A stretch of 64,000 nucleotides of DNA from Micavibrio sp. UBA7657 (GTDB taxonomy: Bacteria > Pseudomonadota > Alphaproteobacteria > Micavibrionales > Micavibrionaceae). Under the pieces are notes generated by a model. It had not been told where the DNA came from. It worked only from the letters and a program-made list of their open reading frames with translations, and did not search any database. Positions within the stretch are counted from its first letter, which is position 1, and every line of letters starts with the position of its first letter. The DNA lies in the NCBI GenBank assembly GCA_002483465.1, contig DLHX01000008.1, positions 240,531 through 304,530 of the forward strand. The letters are read 5' to 3'. The position numbers were made by a program, and so were the translations under genes. Shown in pieces: positions 8,176 to 17,230 of the stretch.

Positions 8176-9933
8176 TTAATCCTCTTCCCCCAGCGACGCA
8201 AGTTTTTGCCGGGGATTATTAGTCATAACTTCATTATGACTTGCCAGGGAAACACCGTCAACCTTTTCGAGCGCGTCGGCCAAAGTTTTATCGCGCCCGT
8301 AAATATCGCGGCCGAACACCACGCGGCCCTGATCGTCGATCCAGACCGTATAGTACAGAATATAAACGGGAATTTTGTTGGTGATCAGCCTGTCGCTGGT
8401 CCGGCCCTGTGCGATGATCGAAGTGATTTTAGCTAAATCCCATCCTTTGTCGGACGACATGATGAACTCGGCGACCTTAAGCGGCTCCTTCATCCGGATG
8501 CAGCCGGACGAAAGCGCCCGCGCGTATTTGTCGAAATATTCCTTCTGGTTGGTGTCGTGCAGATAGATGCTGTATTTGTTCGGCATCAAAACCCGGACCC
8601 GCCCAAGCGGATTGGCCGAGCCCGGCACCTGCACCATGTTAAGCACATTCAGGTCGGCATTTGTGACCCGCTCCCAATCCACCGCCGACGGGTCAAGTGT
8701 TTCAAGACCCTTCTCACCGCGATAGGTCAGCTCGATGCCCTTGTTGGTGAGATACCACGGATCCTCGCGCAGCTTCGGTAATATGTCTTCTTTCTTGATG
8801 GTCGGCGGCACCGTCCAGTCCGGATTGAATCGTATTCCCGTAATGTCGGTCACTATGGCGGGCGTCGCACGCTCGGGCCGCCCGACAATCACCTGCATCT
8901 CGAATTCAACGCCGGTGCTGTTGACGGCCCACAGCGTCGCAGCCGGAATGTTCACAACGATAAATTTTTCAGGCCTTTCCTGCCCCTCCATCCACCGCAA
9001 CCGTTCCATATTGACCTTCAGTTGCAATATGCGGTCGCGGTTCGTCCGGTTCAAAGCTGCCAGCGTGTCCAGCCCGATAATCCCGTCATCCTTCAGCCCT
9101 TCGGCTCTCTGGAATTTGGTCAAGGCGGCAAAAAGCGCGTCATCATAAAGCACCGGGTCGGATGTCTGCTGGGCGGCACCCAGACGTGCCCGCAGCCCCG
9201 CAATATTCTTATGCCGCGATCCCGGTTTGATGACTGCCCCGCCGAAATCGAGCGGCAGATATTTCGCATAAGCGGCTTCATCCTGTTTGCTTAAATCAGC
9301 TAACGCTTCTTTCAGGCGCTTGTAAGTCGCACTCTTCGGCTCCATGTCCGCGAAAATCGATTGGATGTTTCTGGATTCGGCGATTCTTTGCAAAATGACC
9401 CGCGCCTGCACCGGCGGCGCCAGCGGCGCGATCTCCCCGCGCAACGCCTGCCCGCCGAGATGATACCCCGTCATGTCACGGGCATATTTAATGGCAGCGT
9501 CACTCAGGAACAGCTCGAGCTCTGCCCGCAACGTTTCATCCCGCTCGCCGACCCGGTCGGCAATCTGGCGCGAATTGTAACGCTCGGGGTTCAGGCCATG
9601 CGCACGCGCATTATCGATGAAGGCGGCAAACTGTTTGATTTTTTGCGAGCCGCCGCTGCCGGTCCAGACCGGCTGACCCTCCCGTGAGGCGTAAAAGGCG
9701 CGGATCTCGTCCGCCTGCCCCATCGGCATATCGCCGATCCGGCCCGACTCAAGAAACTTCGCGAGCGCCGCGTGATCGATAGAGGACGGGTTGTAAAACC
9801 CGCCGAACGTTTTTTTGACCTGGGAAAACTGGGCTAAGGAAGGTTCATGTGAAACGATAAGGCCTGTGCACGCAATTGTGGATATCGCGAGCAACATTTT
9901 GATTTTGCGGTTGAATATAAATCGTCCGGGCAT
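8176..9933 (-). CDS. L,D-transpeptidase, YcbB/LdtD type
   Basis: The 585-aa protein is a YcbB-like L,D-transpeptidase, which makes 3-3 cross-links between meso-diaminopimelate residues in peptidoglycan. An N-terminal hydrophobic signal (about residues 13-35) ends near SLAQ. A scaffold domain follows (FYASREGQPVW, YHLGGQALRG), then a peptidoglycan-binding segment (LTKFQRAEGLKDDGIIGLDTL, about residues 268-290) and the YkuD catalytic domain with IYLHDTN and ARALSSGCIRMKEP, whose Cys is the nucleophile. The length suits the family (about 550-615 aa). Confidence 0.92.
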   Translation of the reverse strand: MPGRFIFNRKIKMLLAISTIACTGLIVSHEPSLAQFSQVKKTFGGFYNPSSIDHAALAKFLESGRIGDMPMGQADEIRAFYASREGQPVWTGSGGSQKIKQFAAFIDNARAHGLNPERYNSRQIADRVGERDETLRAELELFLSDAAIKYARDMTGYHLGGQALRGEIAPLAPPVQARVILQRIAESRNIQSIFADMEPKSATYKRLKEALADLSKQDEAAYAKYLPLDFGGAVIKPGSRHKNIAGLRARLGAAQQTSDPVLYDDALFAALTKFQRAEGLKDDGIIGLDTLAALNRTNRDRILQLKVNMERLRWMEGQERPEKFIVVNIPAATLWAVNSTGVEFEMQVIVGRPERATPAIVTDITGIRFNPDWTVPPTIKKEDILPKLREDPWYLTNKGIELTYRGEKGLETLDPSAVDWERVTNADLNVLNMVQVPGSANPLGRVRVLMPNKYSIYLHDTNQKEYFDKYARALSSGCIRMKEPLKVAEFIMSSDKGWDLAKITSIIAQGRTSDRLITNKIPVYILYYTVWIDDQGRVVFGRDIYGRDKTLADALEKVDGVSLASHNEVMTNNPRQKLASLGEED

Positions 9934-10010
9934 GAACCACTCAAAAAACAGGCATCATACCAACGTGTGGCCTGCTCTTAAGATCCTACCACAAAGGACT
10001 TAACAGTGCA

Positions 10011-10487
10011 TTATCGGTGGAGATCTATGGATTCCAGAATTTCACGGGCATGTGCTTCCACCTCGGGATCAGGCTCAGCATCGAATACAGAATCAAACGT
10101 CTCGGAAGACATCTCGATGGAAAATTGGCCTTTATACATGCCGCCCAGCTGGATTGTGGGATGAATAGCATGAGCTGACCCGGCTTTTTGCCTGAAAGCC
10201 TCTGTTATTTGCCGGGCCTTGCCGCTGCTATGATCAACATCGGGAAATATAAGGCTGACGGTTCTGCCGTCGTTGCGACCGGCAATATTGTTTTCCCCGG
10301 CCAGCAATTGCACGGACATGGGCACGAAAATAGCGGAACCTAAAGTCTGGTAGTCGCAGTTTGAGTGGGTATTAAAATCGCCGCGACCCGGATATGCATC
10401 GTGCATCTCGAAGGCGGGATGAAAGTCCGTCTCGGCATCACGCATTGAACCAAAAAATCTGCGTATTTGATCGTAAGTGATATCCAT
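10011..10487 (-). CDS. Hypothetical protein, 158 aa
   Basis: I do not recognise this family. The protein is soluble and acidic, with no signal peptide or membrane segment. It contains several short Asp- and His-containing stretches (HPAFEMHDAYPGRGDFNTHSN, FPDVDHSSGKA) and a helical acidic end (DPEVEAHAREILESIDLH). A start at 10496 would place the AAAGGA ribosome site directly against the ATG, so the second ATG at 10487, eight bases from that site, is preferred. It stands alone between ldt and ilvD. Confidence 0.6.
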   Translation of the reverse strand: MDITYDQIRRFFGSMRDAETDFHPAFEMHDAYPGRGDFNTHSNCDYQTLGSAIFVPMSVQLLAGENNIAGRNDGRTVSLIFPDVDHSSGKARQITEAFRQKAGSAHAIHPTIQLGGMYKGQFSIEMSSETFDSVFDAEPDPEVEAHAREILESIDLHR

Positions 10488-10543
10488 GATGTCCATTCCT
10501 TTCGTCTCGGAATATACAAAGTCACGATAATTATGTCAACGAA

Positions 10544-12301
10544 CTAAAGGTCCACAAAAGTATGGGTCTCGCCCTTGCCGCCGCCATGGGTCACGGCGCC
10601 GTCTCGCGCCGGGCCAACCAGCTTCGCATATTTCTGCAGCGCGCCGGAATTATAGTTCGTCTTGCGCGGCTTCCATTTTTTCCTGCGCGCCTTGAGTTCA
10701 GAAGCCGAAAGCTTCACATCCAGCGTGCCCTTCTTGGCATCGATGCGGATGATGTCGCCGTTCTTGATCAGCGCAATCGGACCGCCGACGCCCGCTTCCG
10801 GACCAAGGTGACCAACACACAGTCCACGCGTACCACCCGAAAATCTTCCATCCGTAATCAGCGCAACCTTGCCGCCCTTGCCCTGGCCGTAGAGCGCCGC
10901 CGTGGTCGAAAGCATTTCACGCATGCCGGGTCCGCCGACAGGACCTTCATAACGAACGACGAGCACTTCGCCGTCCTTGAACTTGCCCGCCTGCACGGCT
11001 TCGAAACATTTATCCTCGCCATCGAACACCCGCGCCTTGCCTTCGAACACGATATCCTCTTCGGCCATGCCAGCGATTTTGACGATGGCACCTTCGGGCG
11101 CGAGATTACCTTTCAGCACAACAACACCGCCGGTTTTATATATAGGCTTTTTCACTGGAAAGACCACGTCCTGGTTACCGGGAAGTTTCACGCCCTCGAG
11201 ATTTTCGGCAATCGTCTTGCCGGTGACGGTGATGCAATCGCCGTGAATGTATCCGTGATCCAGCAATTCCTTGAGCACGATACCAACGCCGCCGACTTCG
11301 TAGAGATCCTTCGCGACATATTTCCCGCCGGGACGGAGGTTCGCGAGATACGGCGTCTTTTTGAAAATCCTGCCGACATCGAACATATCGAATTTGATTC
11401 CGGCTTCATGCGCAATCGCTGGCAAATGCAAAGCCGCGTTCGTCGAACCGCCCGTCGCAGCGACAATCGCCGCCGCGTTCTCAAGCGCGCGTTTAGTCAC
11501 GATATCCCGCGGATATGGCCCGCCGCTTTTAATCAGGCGCATGACCGCCTCACCTGACGCTTCCGCATATTCATCGCGGCTCTCATAAACGGCCGGAGCA
11601 CCGGCCGAATTCGGCAGCGCAAGCCCCATCGCTTCGGACACGCACGCCATCGTGTTGGCGGTAAACTGACCGCCGCACGCACCTGCGCCCGGAAGCGCGC
11701 CGCATTCACATTCTTTCAGTTGTTTATCATTGATCTTGCCGACCGCGTGCTCGCCGACGGCCTCGAACACCGTCACGATGTCGGCATCTCGCCCACGGAA
11801 CTTGCCCGGCAAAATCGTGCCGCCATACATGAACACAGATGGCACGTTGAGACGCACCATCGCCATCATCATGCCCGGGAGCGACTTGTCGCATCCGGCT
11901 AAACCGACCAGCCCGTCATAGCAATGACCGCGCATCGTCAGTTCAACCGAGTCAGCAATGACTTCCCGTGACACCAGCGAAGACCGCATGCCTTCATGGC
12001 CCATCGCGATACCGTCGGTGACAGTAATCGTCGTGAATTCGCGCGGCGTGCCCTGACCCGAACTTACGCCCTTCTTCACCGCTTGCGCCTGACGCGAGAG
12101 CGCAATGTTGCACGGCGCAGCTTCGTTCCAGCAAGTCGCAACGCCGACCAGCGGTCTCGCAATATCTTCATCGCCCAGCCCCATGGCGCGCAGCATCGCA
12201 CGGTGCGGCGCGCTCTTGGCTCCTACCGTCACGTAGCGTGAAACGAGTTTGCTTTTGTCCCAGCCTTTCGGGTGGGCGCGGGTTTTATTGAAGACTGTCA
12301 T
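10544..12301 (-). CDS. ilvD: Dihydroxy-acid dehydratase
   Basis: IlvD (585 aa) removes water from dihydroxy acids in the valine, isoleucine and leucine pathway and uses an Fe-S cluster. Family motifs include GVATCWNEAAPCNIALSRQA (first cluster Cys), GLAGCDKSLPGMMMAM (second Cys), GACGGQFTANTMACVSEAMG (third Cys), GGSTNAALHLPAIAHEAG, and the C-terminal LITDGRFSGGTRG with ALIKNGD. The length is typical. No strong ribosome site precedes the ATG. ilvE lies 31 kb away in the same window. Confidence 0.97.
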   Translation of the reverse strand: MTVFNKTRAHPKGWDKSKLVSRYVTVGAKSAPHRAMLRAMGLGDEDIARPLVGVATCWNEAAPCNIALSRQAQAVKKGVSSGQGTPREFTTITVTDGIAMGHEGMRSSLVSREVIADSVELTMRGHCYDGLVGLAGCDKSLPGMMMAMVRLNVPSVFMYGGTILPGKFRGRDADIVTVFEAVGEHAVGKINDKQLKECECGALPGAGACGGQFTANTMACVSEAMGLALPNSAGAPAVYESRDEYAEASGEAVMRLIKSGGPYPRDIVTKRALENAAAIVAATGGSTNAALHLPAIAHEAGIKFDMFDVGRIFKKTPYLANLRPGGKYVAKDLYEVGGVGIVLKELLDHGYIHGDCITVTGKTIAENLEGVKLPGNQDVVFPVKKPIYKTGGVVVLKGNLAPEGAIVKIAGMAEEDIVFEGKARVFDGEDKCFEAVQAGKFKDGEVLVVRYEGPVGGPGMREMLSTTAALYGQGKGGKVALITDGRFSGGTRGLCVGHLGPEAGVGGPIALIKNGDIIRIDAKKGTLDVKLSASELKARRKKWKPRKTNYNSGALQKYAKLVGPARDGAVTHGGGKGETHTFVDL

Positions 12302-12312
12302 GGAGAAGTGTT

Positions 12313-12807
12313 TTAAGCCGTGGCCTTGTCTTTGTCTACCAGTACCGCTTCGTTATAGGCGCGGCGCACAGCGACCCCGTTGGCGACATAAGGAATGACG
12401 ATGAAACGACTGCCCGTTCCCATCAGCACAACGTTGGAATAGCCCATGATATAACCGGGCAACATGCGCTCCAGCTCCATGCTTTCCAGTTTATCGAAAT
12501 GCATATCGACCACATCGACCTGCAGGATGCCGTAACGCGCCAGCACCCGCTTGTTGGTGATGACCAGCATCAAAATCTCTTTCTTGATGATCGCGTAAAT
12601 CGCCATCAGGACCGCAACGACGCCCAGCAGCATGCCGAGCTGTACAATCCCGGTCAGCAGCGTAAACAAAACCGCGATGATGAACACCGCCGCCGCCTTC
12701 CAGAAAATGCCGTTATGAATGACCGCGCTCTCGATAATGACCTCGCCGGGCAACAACCTTTCCTCGGCGGCAGACGCTTTCTTGCCAGAAGTGCTCTCAG
12801 TGCTCAT
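12313..12807 (-). CDS. Bacterial PH-domain membrane protein
   Basis: The 164-aa protein has two adjacent membrane helices (about residues 34-73) followed by a bacterial PH-like (bPH2, YdbS-type) domain: LVITNKRVLARYGILQVDVVDMHFDKLESMELER and NVVLMGTGSRFIVIPYV. Function of such proteins is mostly unknown; some relate to membrane lipid or stress responses. Its ATG overlaps the stop of the upstream PH protein as ATGA, so the pair is probably made together, perhaps as a complex. Confidence 0.75.
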   Translation of the reverse strand: MSTESTSGKKASAAEERLLPGEVIIESAVIHNGIFWKAAAVFIIAVLFTLLTGIVQLGMLLGVVAVLMAIYAIIKKEILMLVITNKRVLARYGILQVDVVDMHFDKLESMELERMLPGYIMGYSNVVLMGTGSRFIVIPYVANGVAVRRAYNEAVLVDKDKATA

Positions 12808-13334
12808 AAAGACCTCGCTTTTTCTATAGCCTGCCGGAACGCAATCGGGTCTTCGATCGGCGGGAGAATAACCTCCCCGATCCCCATCCCCCGAATGGCA
12901 ATCCGCCCATAATTAAATATTCTACCAAAGATTGACTGCAATATGTTAACTCCCTCTATGCGGTCAACGCTCATTTCGCCAACTTGACGAGCTATAAGCC
13001 CCCTTTTGTAGATAAGTCTCGAATTTGTAATGGCAATTTCGGTGGTCACTTTAACCACCATCATCCGGGCAAAACTCATCAAACCCAGGATAAAAATGAC
13101 AAAAGCGAAGATTCTGAGGCCCGGATGTAGCCTTCGGACCGCCTCAAGCCATGTTATATCAGGCTCAAAAAGGCCAAGTTTGTGGTACATCAGGACCGCC
13201 CCGCCGACCACCACGGTGGTGCCCAGAACGCCCCACAAAATGGCCATGAACGCGTTAAACGTGTAAATCCAGTGAAACTTGCCTATATGGACAAGTTCCT
13301 CGTCAGGACCGAGGGATTGCTGGACGTATAACAT
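12804..13334 (-). CDS. Bacterial PH-domain membrane protein
   Basis: The 176-aa protein is the first gene of the PH pair. It opens with LGPDEELVHIGKFHWIYTF, typical of these proteins, has two membrane helices (about residues 30-50 and 74-92) and ends in a bPH2 domain, TTEIAITNSRLIYKRGLIARQVGEMSVDRIEGVNI and GRIAIRGMGIGEVILPPIEDP. The partner downstream is related in plan but diverged in sequence, suggesting an old duplication. Confidence 0.78.
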   Translation of the reverse strand: MLYVQQSLGPDEELVHIGKFHWIYTFNAFMAILWGVLGTTVVVGGAVLMYHKLGLFEPDITWLEAVRRLHPGLRIFAFVIFILGLMSFARMMVVKVTTEIAITNSRLIYKRGLIARQVGEMSVDRIEGVNILQSIFGRIFNYGRIAIRGMGIGEVILPPIEDPIAFRQAIEKARSL

Positions 13335-13433
13335 GCTCTAATAGCCTAACCTTTTTAACGGCTAAAAGAAATGCCGCCGCAACCAAACCCGGTTTTTATT
13401 GACATAACAAAAGCGTATCTTTAAAAAGTAAGC

Positions 13434-15209
13434 ATGCATAATTCCGCTACTCAAAGTTTTGATTACGCCTTGCTGAGCACCCCCGGAAAAAATGCTCAGT
13501 CTATTGATGCGCAGGCCAGCACGCTTCTTGCGTCCGTGGAAGTAAAAATACAACGCGAGCCCGAAATTCTGGAAGAGTATGATCGTGAACATTTCGAGCA
13601 GAGACTCTCATCTGTTTTTAATCGCAACGCGACTATCAATTCCATTCGCGGTGCCAAGCACTCCAAAAGTCTCCTGAAAGAAATACAAAGATCTTTCTAT
13701 AACTTTAAGACCGTGACCTTCCTGCTTGAAACAGATGTAAGCACCGAAGTCGAGGATGCCGTTGTTACGCTCATTGCAAACAAGGCGTTGGAAAAAAGAG
13801 GACTTTCCCAACCTCAACCCGAAATAAAAAAACCTGTCCCAACCAGCATCATTCCATTCGCAAGAACTGAAAAAACCCGCGAACAGAAAATCGCTGATAA
13901 AAAACGTCTCAAAGATGAATTGAAACTCCAACAGACTGCTGTAAAAAAGCAGCAGAAAGAAGAACTTAAAACAGCGCGGCAAGCTCAGCGTAAAACCGAT
14001 TTAAAAATCGCGAGAGAAGAAGACCGCAAAACCCTCGAACTCATGCGCCCGTTGATGGAAGAAGCGCAAACGCAGCTTTTACAGGAATCCATGTCATCGC
14101 CCGGGGAATATGACCCGGCAAAAACGGCGGAAGTGGCCAAGCAGGTTCTGAGCTACATCAACCGCGCGCTTGAGTTAAAACTTGTGAATGTGATGGGCGG
14201 ACAGAAATATCTTGCTATCGCTTTTCGCGAAACCTTTAACCACCATGCCGACCTCGTTAAGTTGCAAACAAAAACACCGCAACTGGCTGAGAAGGTCACA
14301 GAAAAATTCCGCCACGTTTTAATCGCGGCTACAAGGCTCAAAGTTAAATTAAACCCGCACGTCAAATCCGCCATCATCGATGCGCTGATACAAAAAGTCG
14401 AAGCCGACGCCGTCGAAAGCCGTGAAAGAGTTCGCCAGACCGCGATCAAAAACGGCCAGACAGATAACGCCCGCGAAACCGCGCGCAAAGTTATGACCGA
14501 ATGGCGCAACGATCCTGTAAAAAATGCGGAACGTGCCCAAAAGCTAAAGAAAGTCTTCCAAAGACGGGGACAAAGGTCTGCGCTCTTAAAAAAATTAAAT
14601 GAAGATCCAGTATTTATCGAGCACCAGCGCGCGCATTTAAAGAGATTGAATGGTAACGCAGAAATCATCGCCCAGCGCCGCGCGCAATTTGCAGATCCTT
14701 ACTTCATCGCAAAGCGTGAAGAGGGATTGAAAAAACTTTACAAAACACCGGAATTTAAAGCCCAGCGTCGCAGACAGTTAAAAGTATTGAACAAAGATCC
14801 GGATATTATCGCGCGGCGCCGGGAGCAGTTAGCAAAACTAAACAGTGATCCTGATTTTATTGCTCGGCGCCGCGCGCAATTGGAAAAAATGAATAACGAT
14901 CCGGAACGCATTCGACAGCGCCTGGAACAAATAATTAGAATGAATAAGGATCCTGCAAACATTGCCAGGAAGATAAAAAAAATAAAAAATAATCCCTTAT
15001 TAATCGCTCAACTTAACGAGCATTTAAAAAAGGCACAGGACGATCCGGCGTTTCGTGAAAAACACTTGGCGGGCATACATGCTTATTGGGCAGAACGGCG
15101 CGCAGAAAAAGCTCATGAAACATTAAGTTCGGAAGTCTCAGCTATTGAAATCGAAGCCTCAGATTCCGAAACCATGGCCGCAGAAGAATTCGCCCTAATC
15201 CCCGAATGA
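13434..15209 (+). CDS. Protein with 17-residue LNxDPxFIxRRRxQ repeats
   Basis: I do not recognise this 591-aa protein as a whole. The N-terminal 130 residues are mixed helical, 145-215 is a very basic and acidic coiled-coil stretch, and 225-340 is helical. From about residue 384 to 555 there are ten units of about 17 residues, for example LAKLNSDPDFIARRRAQ next to LKVLNKDPDIIARRREQ. Similar units occur in phage and homing-endonuclease-related proteins, where they may bind DNA; that link is inference. There is no signal peptide. The gene is more A+T-rich than its neighbours, reads opposite to them, has only a weak ribosome site, and overlaps pfk by 15 bases. Confidence 0.75.
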   Translation: MHNSATQSFDYALLSTPGKNAQSIDAQASTLLASVEVKIQREPEILEEYDREHFEQRLSSVFNRNATINSIRGAKHSKSLLKEIQRSFYNFKTVTFLLETDVSTEVEDAVVTLIANKALEKRGLSQPQPEIKKPVPTSIIPFARTEKTREQKIADKKRLKDELKLQQTAVKKQQKEELKTARQAQRKTDLKIAREEDRKTLELMRPLMEEAQTQLLQESMSSPGEYDPAKTAEVAKQVLSYINRALELKLVNVMGGQKYLAIAFRETFNHHADLVKLQTKTPQLAEKVTEKFRHVLIAATRLKVKLNPHVKSAIIDALIQKVEADAVESRERVRQTAIKNGQTDNARETARKVMTEWRNDPVKNAERAQKLKKVFQRRGQRSALLKKLNEDPVFIEHQRAHLKRLNGNAEIIAQRRAQFADPYFIAKREEGLKKLYKTPEFKAQRRRQLKVLNKDPDIIARRREQLAKLNSDPDFIARRRAQLEKMNNDPERIRQRLEQIIRMNKDPANIARKIKKIKNNPLLIAQLNEHLKKAQDDPAFREKHLAGIHAYWAERRAEKAHETLSSEVSAIEIEASDSETMAAEEFALIPE

Positions 15210-16271
15210 AATTCCGAGCGACTTCGCCGTATGAACCAGTGGCCCCTTCGGGTCCACCGTCCGGCATTTCGCGATAGCCTCTTTCACCGGTACGCTGGCG
15301 GCGCGCATTTTCTGCCACGCGACCATCTTGCCGAAATCGCCATCTTCAATAAGGTCCACGGCCTTGACCCCGAGCGCCTGGGCAACGAGTCTATCATTCC
15401 ATGTCGGGCTGCACCCGCGCTGGACATGCCCCAGCACCGTTACCCGCGCCTCAGACCCCGTGGCCTTGGAAATTTTCGGCGCCAGATATTCCGCGATCCC
15501 GCCATAGCGTTTTGACCCGTCCGGATAGGTCACCTCGATCTTCTTCCCGTCGGGCGATTTCACCGCCTCGGAAACAATGACTAGCACGAAATTCCGGCCC
15601 GTCTTTTTAACCGCCTTGATCTTCTTCGCGATTTTCTCGACGCTGTATTTTATTTCCGGAATCAAAATCACATCCGCCCCCCCGGCTATGCCGGCATTAA
15701 GCGCGATATGACCCGCATCGCGCCCCATAACCTCCAGAATCACGACCCTGTCATGCGACGCTGCGGTGGGCTGAAGACGATCCAAAGCCTCTGTAGCAAC
15801 GGAAACAGCGGTATCAAACCCGACCGAAACATCGGTCATCGAGAGGTCATTATCGATCGTTTTTGGAATGCCGATGAATTTAAGTTTACCCTGCGCGGCG
15901 AGGCGGGAGAGAATATCGAAACTCCCATCGCCGCCGATTCCGATCACATAATCCACTTTGAGTTTTTTGAATCCCTCGATCACTTCGCCCGACCGGTCCT
16001 TGATTTTACCATCCGGCATTTTGTACTCGAACGGGTTGCGTGAATTCGTGGTCCCCAGAATCGTGCCACCGAGGCGCATGACATGCCCATCGAAATCGGA
16101 CGGGCTGAGCGGCCTTACCGCATAGGGTTTTTCCAGCAAGCCCGCCGTGCCGTTCTCGATCCCGATGACCTCATAGCCGAGCATGTCGGCCCGGCACACC
16201 ACAGCCCTTAAAACTGCGTTCAAACCGGCGCAGTCGCCCCCACTCGTTAAAATTGCGATTTTCTTAGCCAT
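15195..16271 (-). CDS. pfkA: 6-phosphofructokinase, ATP- or PPi-dependent
   Basis: The 358-aa enzyme phosphorylates fructose 6-phosphate in glycolysis. It opens with KKIAILTSGGDCAGLNAVLR and has the donor-site motif GIGGDGSFDI, the catalytic GIPKTIDNDLSMTDVSVGFDTA, EVMGRDAGHIAL and VTVLGHVQRGCSP. Residue 104 (E. coli numbering) is Gly, as in ATP enzymes, while residue 124 is Lys, as in PPi enzymes. This mixed pair occurs in a separate clade that includes ATP-using members, so the donor cannot be assigned from sequence. The gene converges on the repeat protein. Confidence 0.92.
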   Translation of the reverse strand: MAKKIAILTSGGDCAGLNAVLRAVVCRADMLGYEVIGIENGTAGLLEKPYAVRPLSPSDFDGHVMRLGGTILGTTNSRNPFEYKMPDGKIKDRSGEVIEGFKKLKVDYVIGIGGDGSFDILSRLAAQGKLKFIGIPKTIDNDLSMTDVSVGFDTAVSVATEALDRLQPTAASHDRVVILEVMGRDAGHIALNAGIAGGADVILIPEIKYSVEKIAKKIKAVKKTGRNFVLVIVSEAVKSPDGKKIEVTYPDGSKRYGGIAEYLAPKISKATGSEARVTVLGHVQRGCSPTWNDRLVAQALGVKAVDLIEDGDFGKMVAWQKMRAASVPVKEAIAKCRTVDPKGPLVHTAKSLGISFGD

Positions 16272-16356
16272 GAATACTCCGGAGAACCCGTTTCGGACCT
16301 TATTGATTCTACACGAAAATCAGGCGCGTTAAAGCGGGCTGTGAACGAAAACCCTC

Positions 16357-16400
16357 ATATCACACTATTTTTTGCAGTTTTTCGCTGTTTGTGATATTCT
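16357..16400 (+). promoter_or_regulatory. Candidate promoter with flanking inverted repeat, upstream of the DUF465 gene
   Basis: TTGCAG (16372-16377) and TATTCT (16395-16400) are 17 bases apart, a fair sigma-70-type promoter. A 7-bp inverted repeat, ATATCAC (16357-16363) and GTGATAT (16391-16397), brackets it and overlaps the -10, as an operator would. No start site data exist, so this is inference. Confidence 0.4.
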
Positions 16401-16454
16401 GGTTGAGTTACATAAATCGCTAATGATTTAGCAAACGATTGCAGGAATTAACTT

Positions 16455-16676
16455 TTGTACGACTTTTCTTACATGGAAGATCGTGAAGAGCTACGGCTTA
16501 AGCTTACGGAATACAAGACCGAGCATAAAGCCCTTGACGATATGATCGAGCAGTCGCTCCACGGTGGCGGCGCGGTTAATCTTATGCAGATTCAGCAACT
16601 TAAGAAGAAAAAACTGTGGCTCAAGGATGTCATCCAGAAGCTTGAATCCGCCCTCATCGACGATATCATTGCCTAA
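16455..16676 (+). CDS. DUF465 (YdcH-like) small helical protein
   Basis: The 73-aa product matches the DUF465/YdcH family, short helical-hairpin proteins of unknown role common in proteobacteria. The family core is visible as ELRLKLTEYKTEHKALDDMIEQ followed by MQIQQLKKKKLWLKDVIQKLES. The TTG at 16455 is chosen because CAGGAA lies 7 bases before it; the first ATG (16473) lacks a ribosome site. It precedes purE by 29 bases and may share its transcript. Confidence 0.8.
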   Translation: MYDFSYMEDREELRLKLTEYKTEHKALDDMIEQSLHGGGAVNLMQIQQLKKKKLWLKDVIQKLESALIDDIIA

Positions 16677-16705
16677 CTCTTTCTTCCCCTTTATAAAATT
16701 CCCAT

Positions 16706-17200
16706 ATGACACATTCTGACCCTAATCCGCTGGTTGGCATTATCATGGGTTCGCAGTCCGACTGGGAAACCATGGAACACGCCCATAATGTTCTCCATGA
16801 ACTTGGCGTGCCGCACGAGGTACGCATTGTCTCCGCCCACCGCACCCCCGACCGCATGGATGATTACGCCAAAACCGCGAAAGAGCGCGGGCTCCAGGTC
16901 ATTATCGCCGGGGCCGGCGGCGCCGCCCATTTACCCGGCATGACCGCCAGCCACACGCCCCTGCCCGTGCTCGGCGTTCCGGTCGAAAGCGCGGCTTTAA
17001 AAGGATTAGACAGCTTACTTTCCATCGCCCAGATGCCCGGCGGCATTCCTGTCGGCACGCTGGCGATTGGCAAGGCAGGCGCTAAAAACGCAGGATTACT
17101 CGCGGCTTCGATTCTAGCGCTCAACGATGCCAAACTGGCCAGCGCGCTTGAGGCCTTCCGCGCCAAACAAACCGCGTCAGTCGGCGAAACTCCTGTTTAA
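16706..17200 (+). CDS. purE: N5-carboxyaminoimidazole ribonucleotide mutase
   Basis: PurE (164 aa) converts N5-CAIR to CAIR in purine synthesis. The class I signature is clear: [30 protein letters not shown] with the catalytic His, [48 protein letters not shown] and a C-terminal [11 protein letters not shown]. purK follows 30 bases downstream, so the two consecutive reactions are encoded together. Confidence 0.97.
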   Translation: MTHSDPNPLVGIIMGSQSDWETMEHAHNVLHELGVPHEVRIVSAHRTPDRMDDYAKTAKERGLQVIIAGAGGAAHLPGMTASHTPLPVLGVPVESAALKGLDSLLSIAQMPGGIPVGTLAIGKAGAKNAGLLAASILALNDAKLASALEAFRAKQTASVGETPV

Positions 17201-17230
17201 ATCGTAACTTCTTCCTGCTATCACAGGCGC

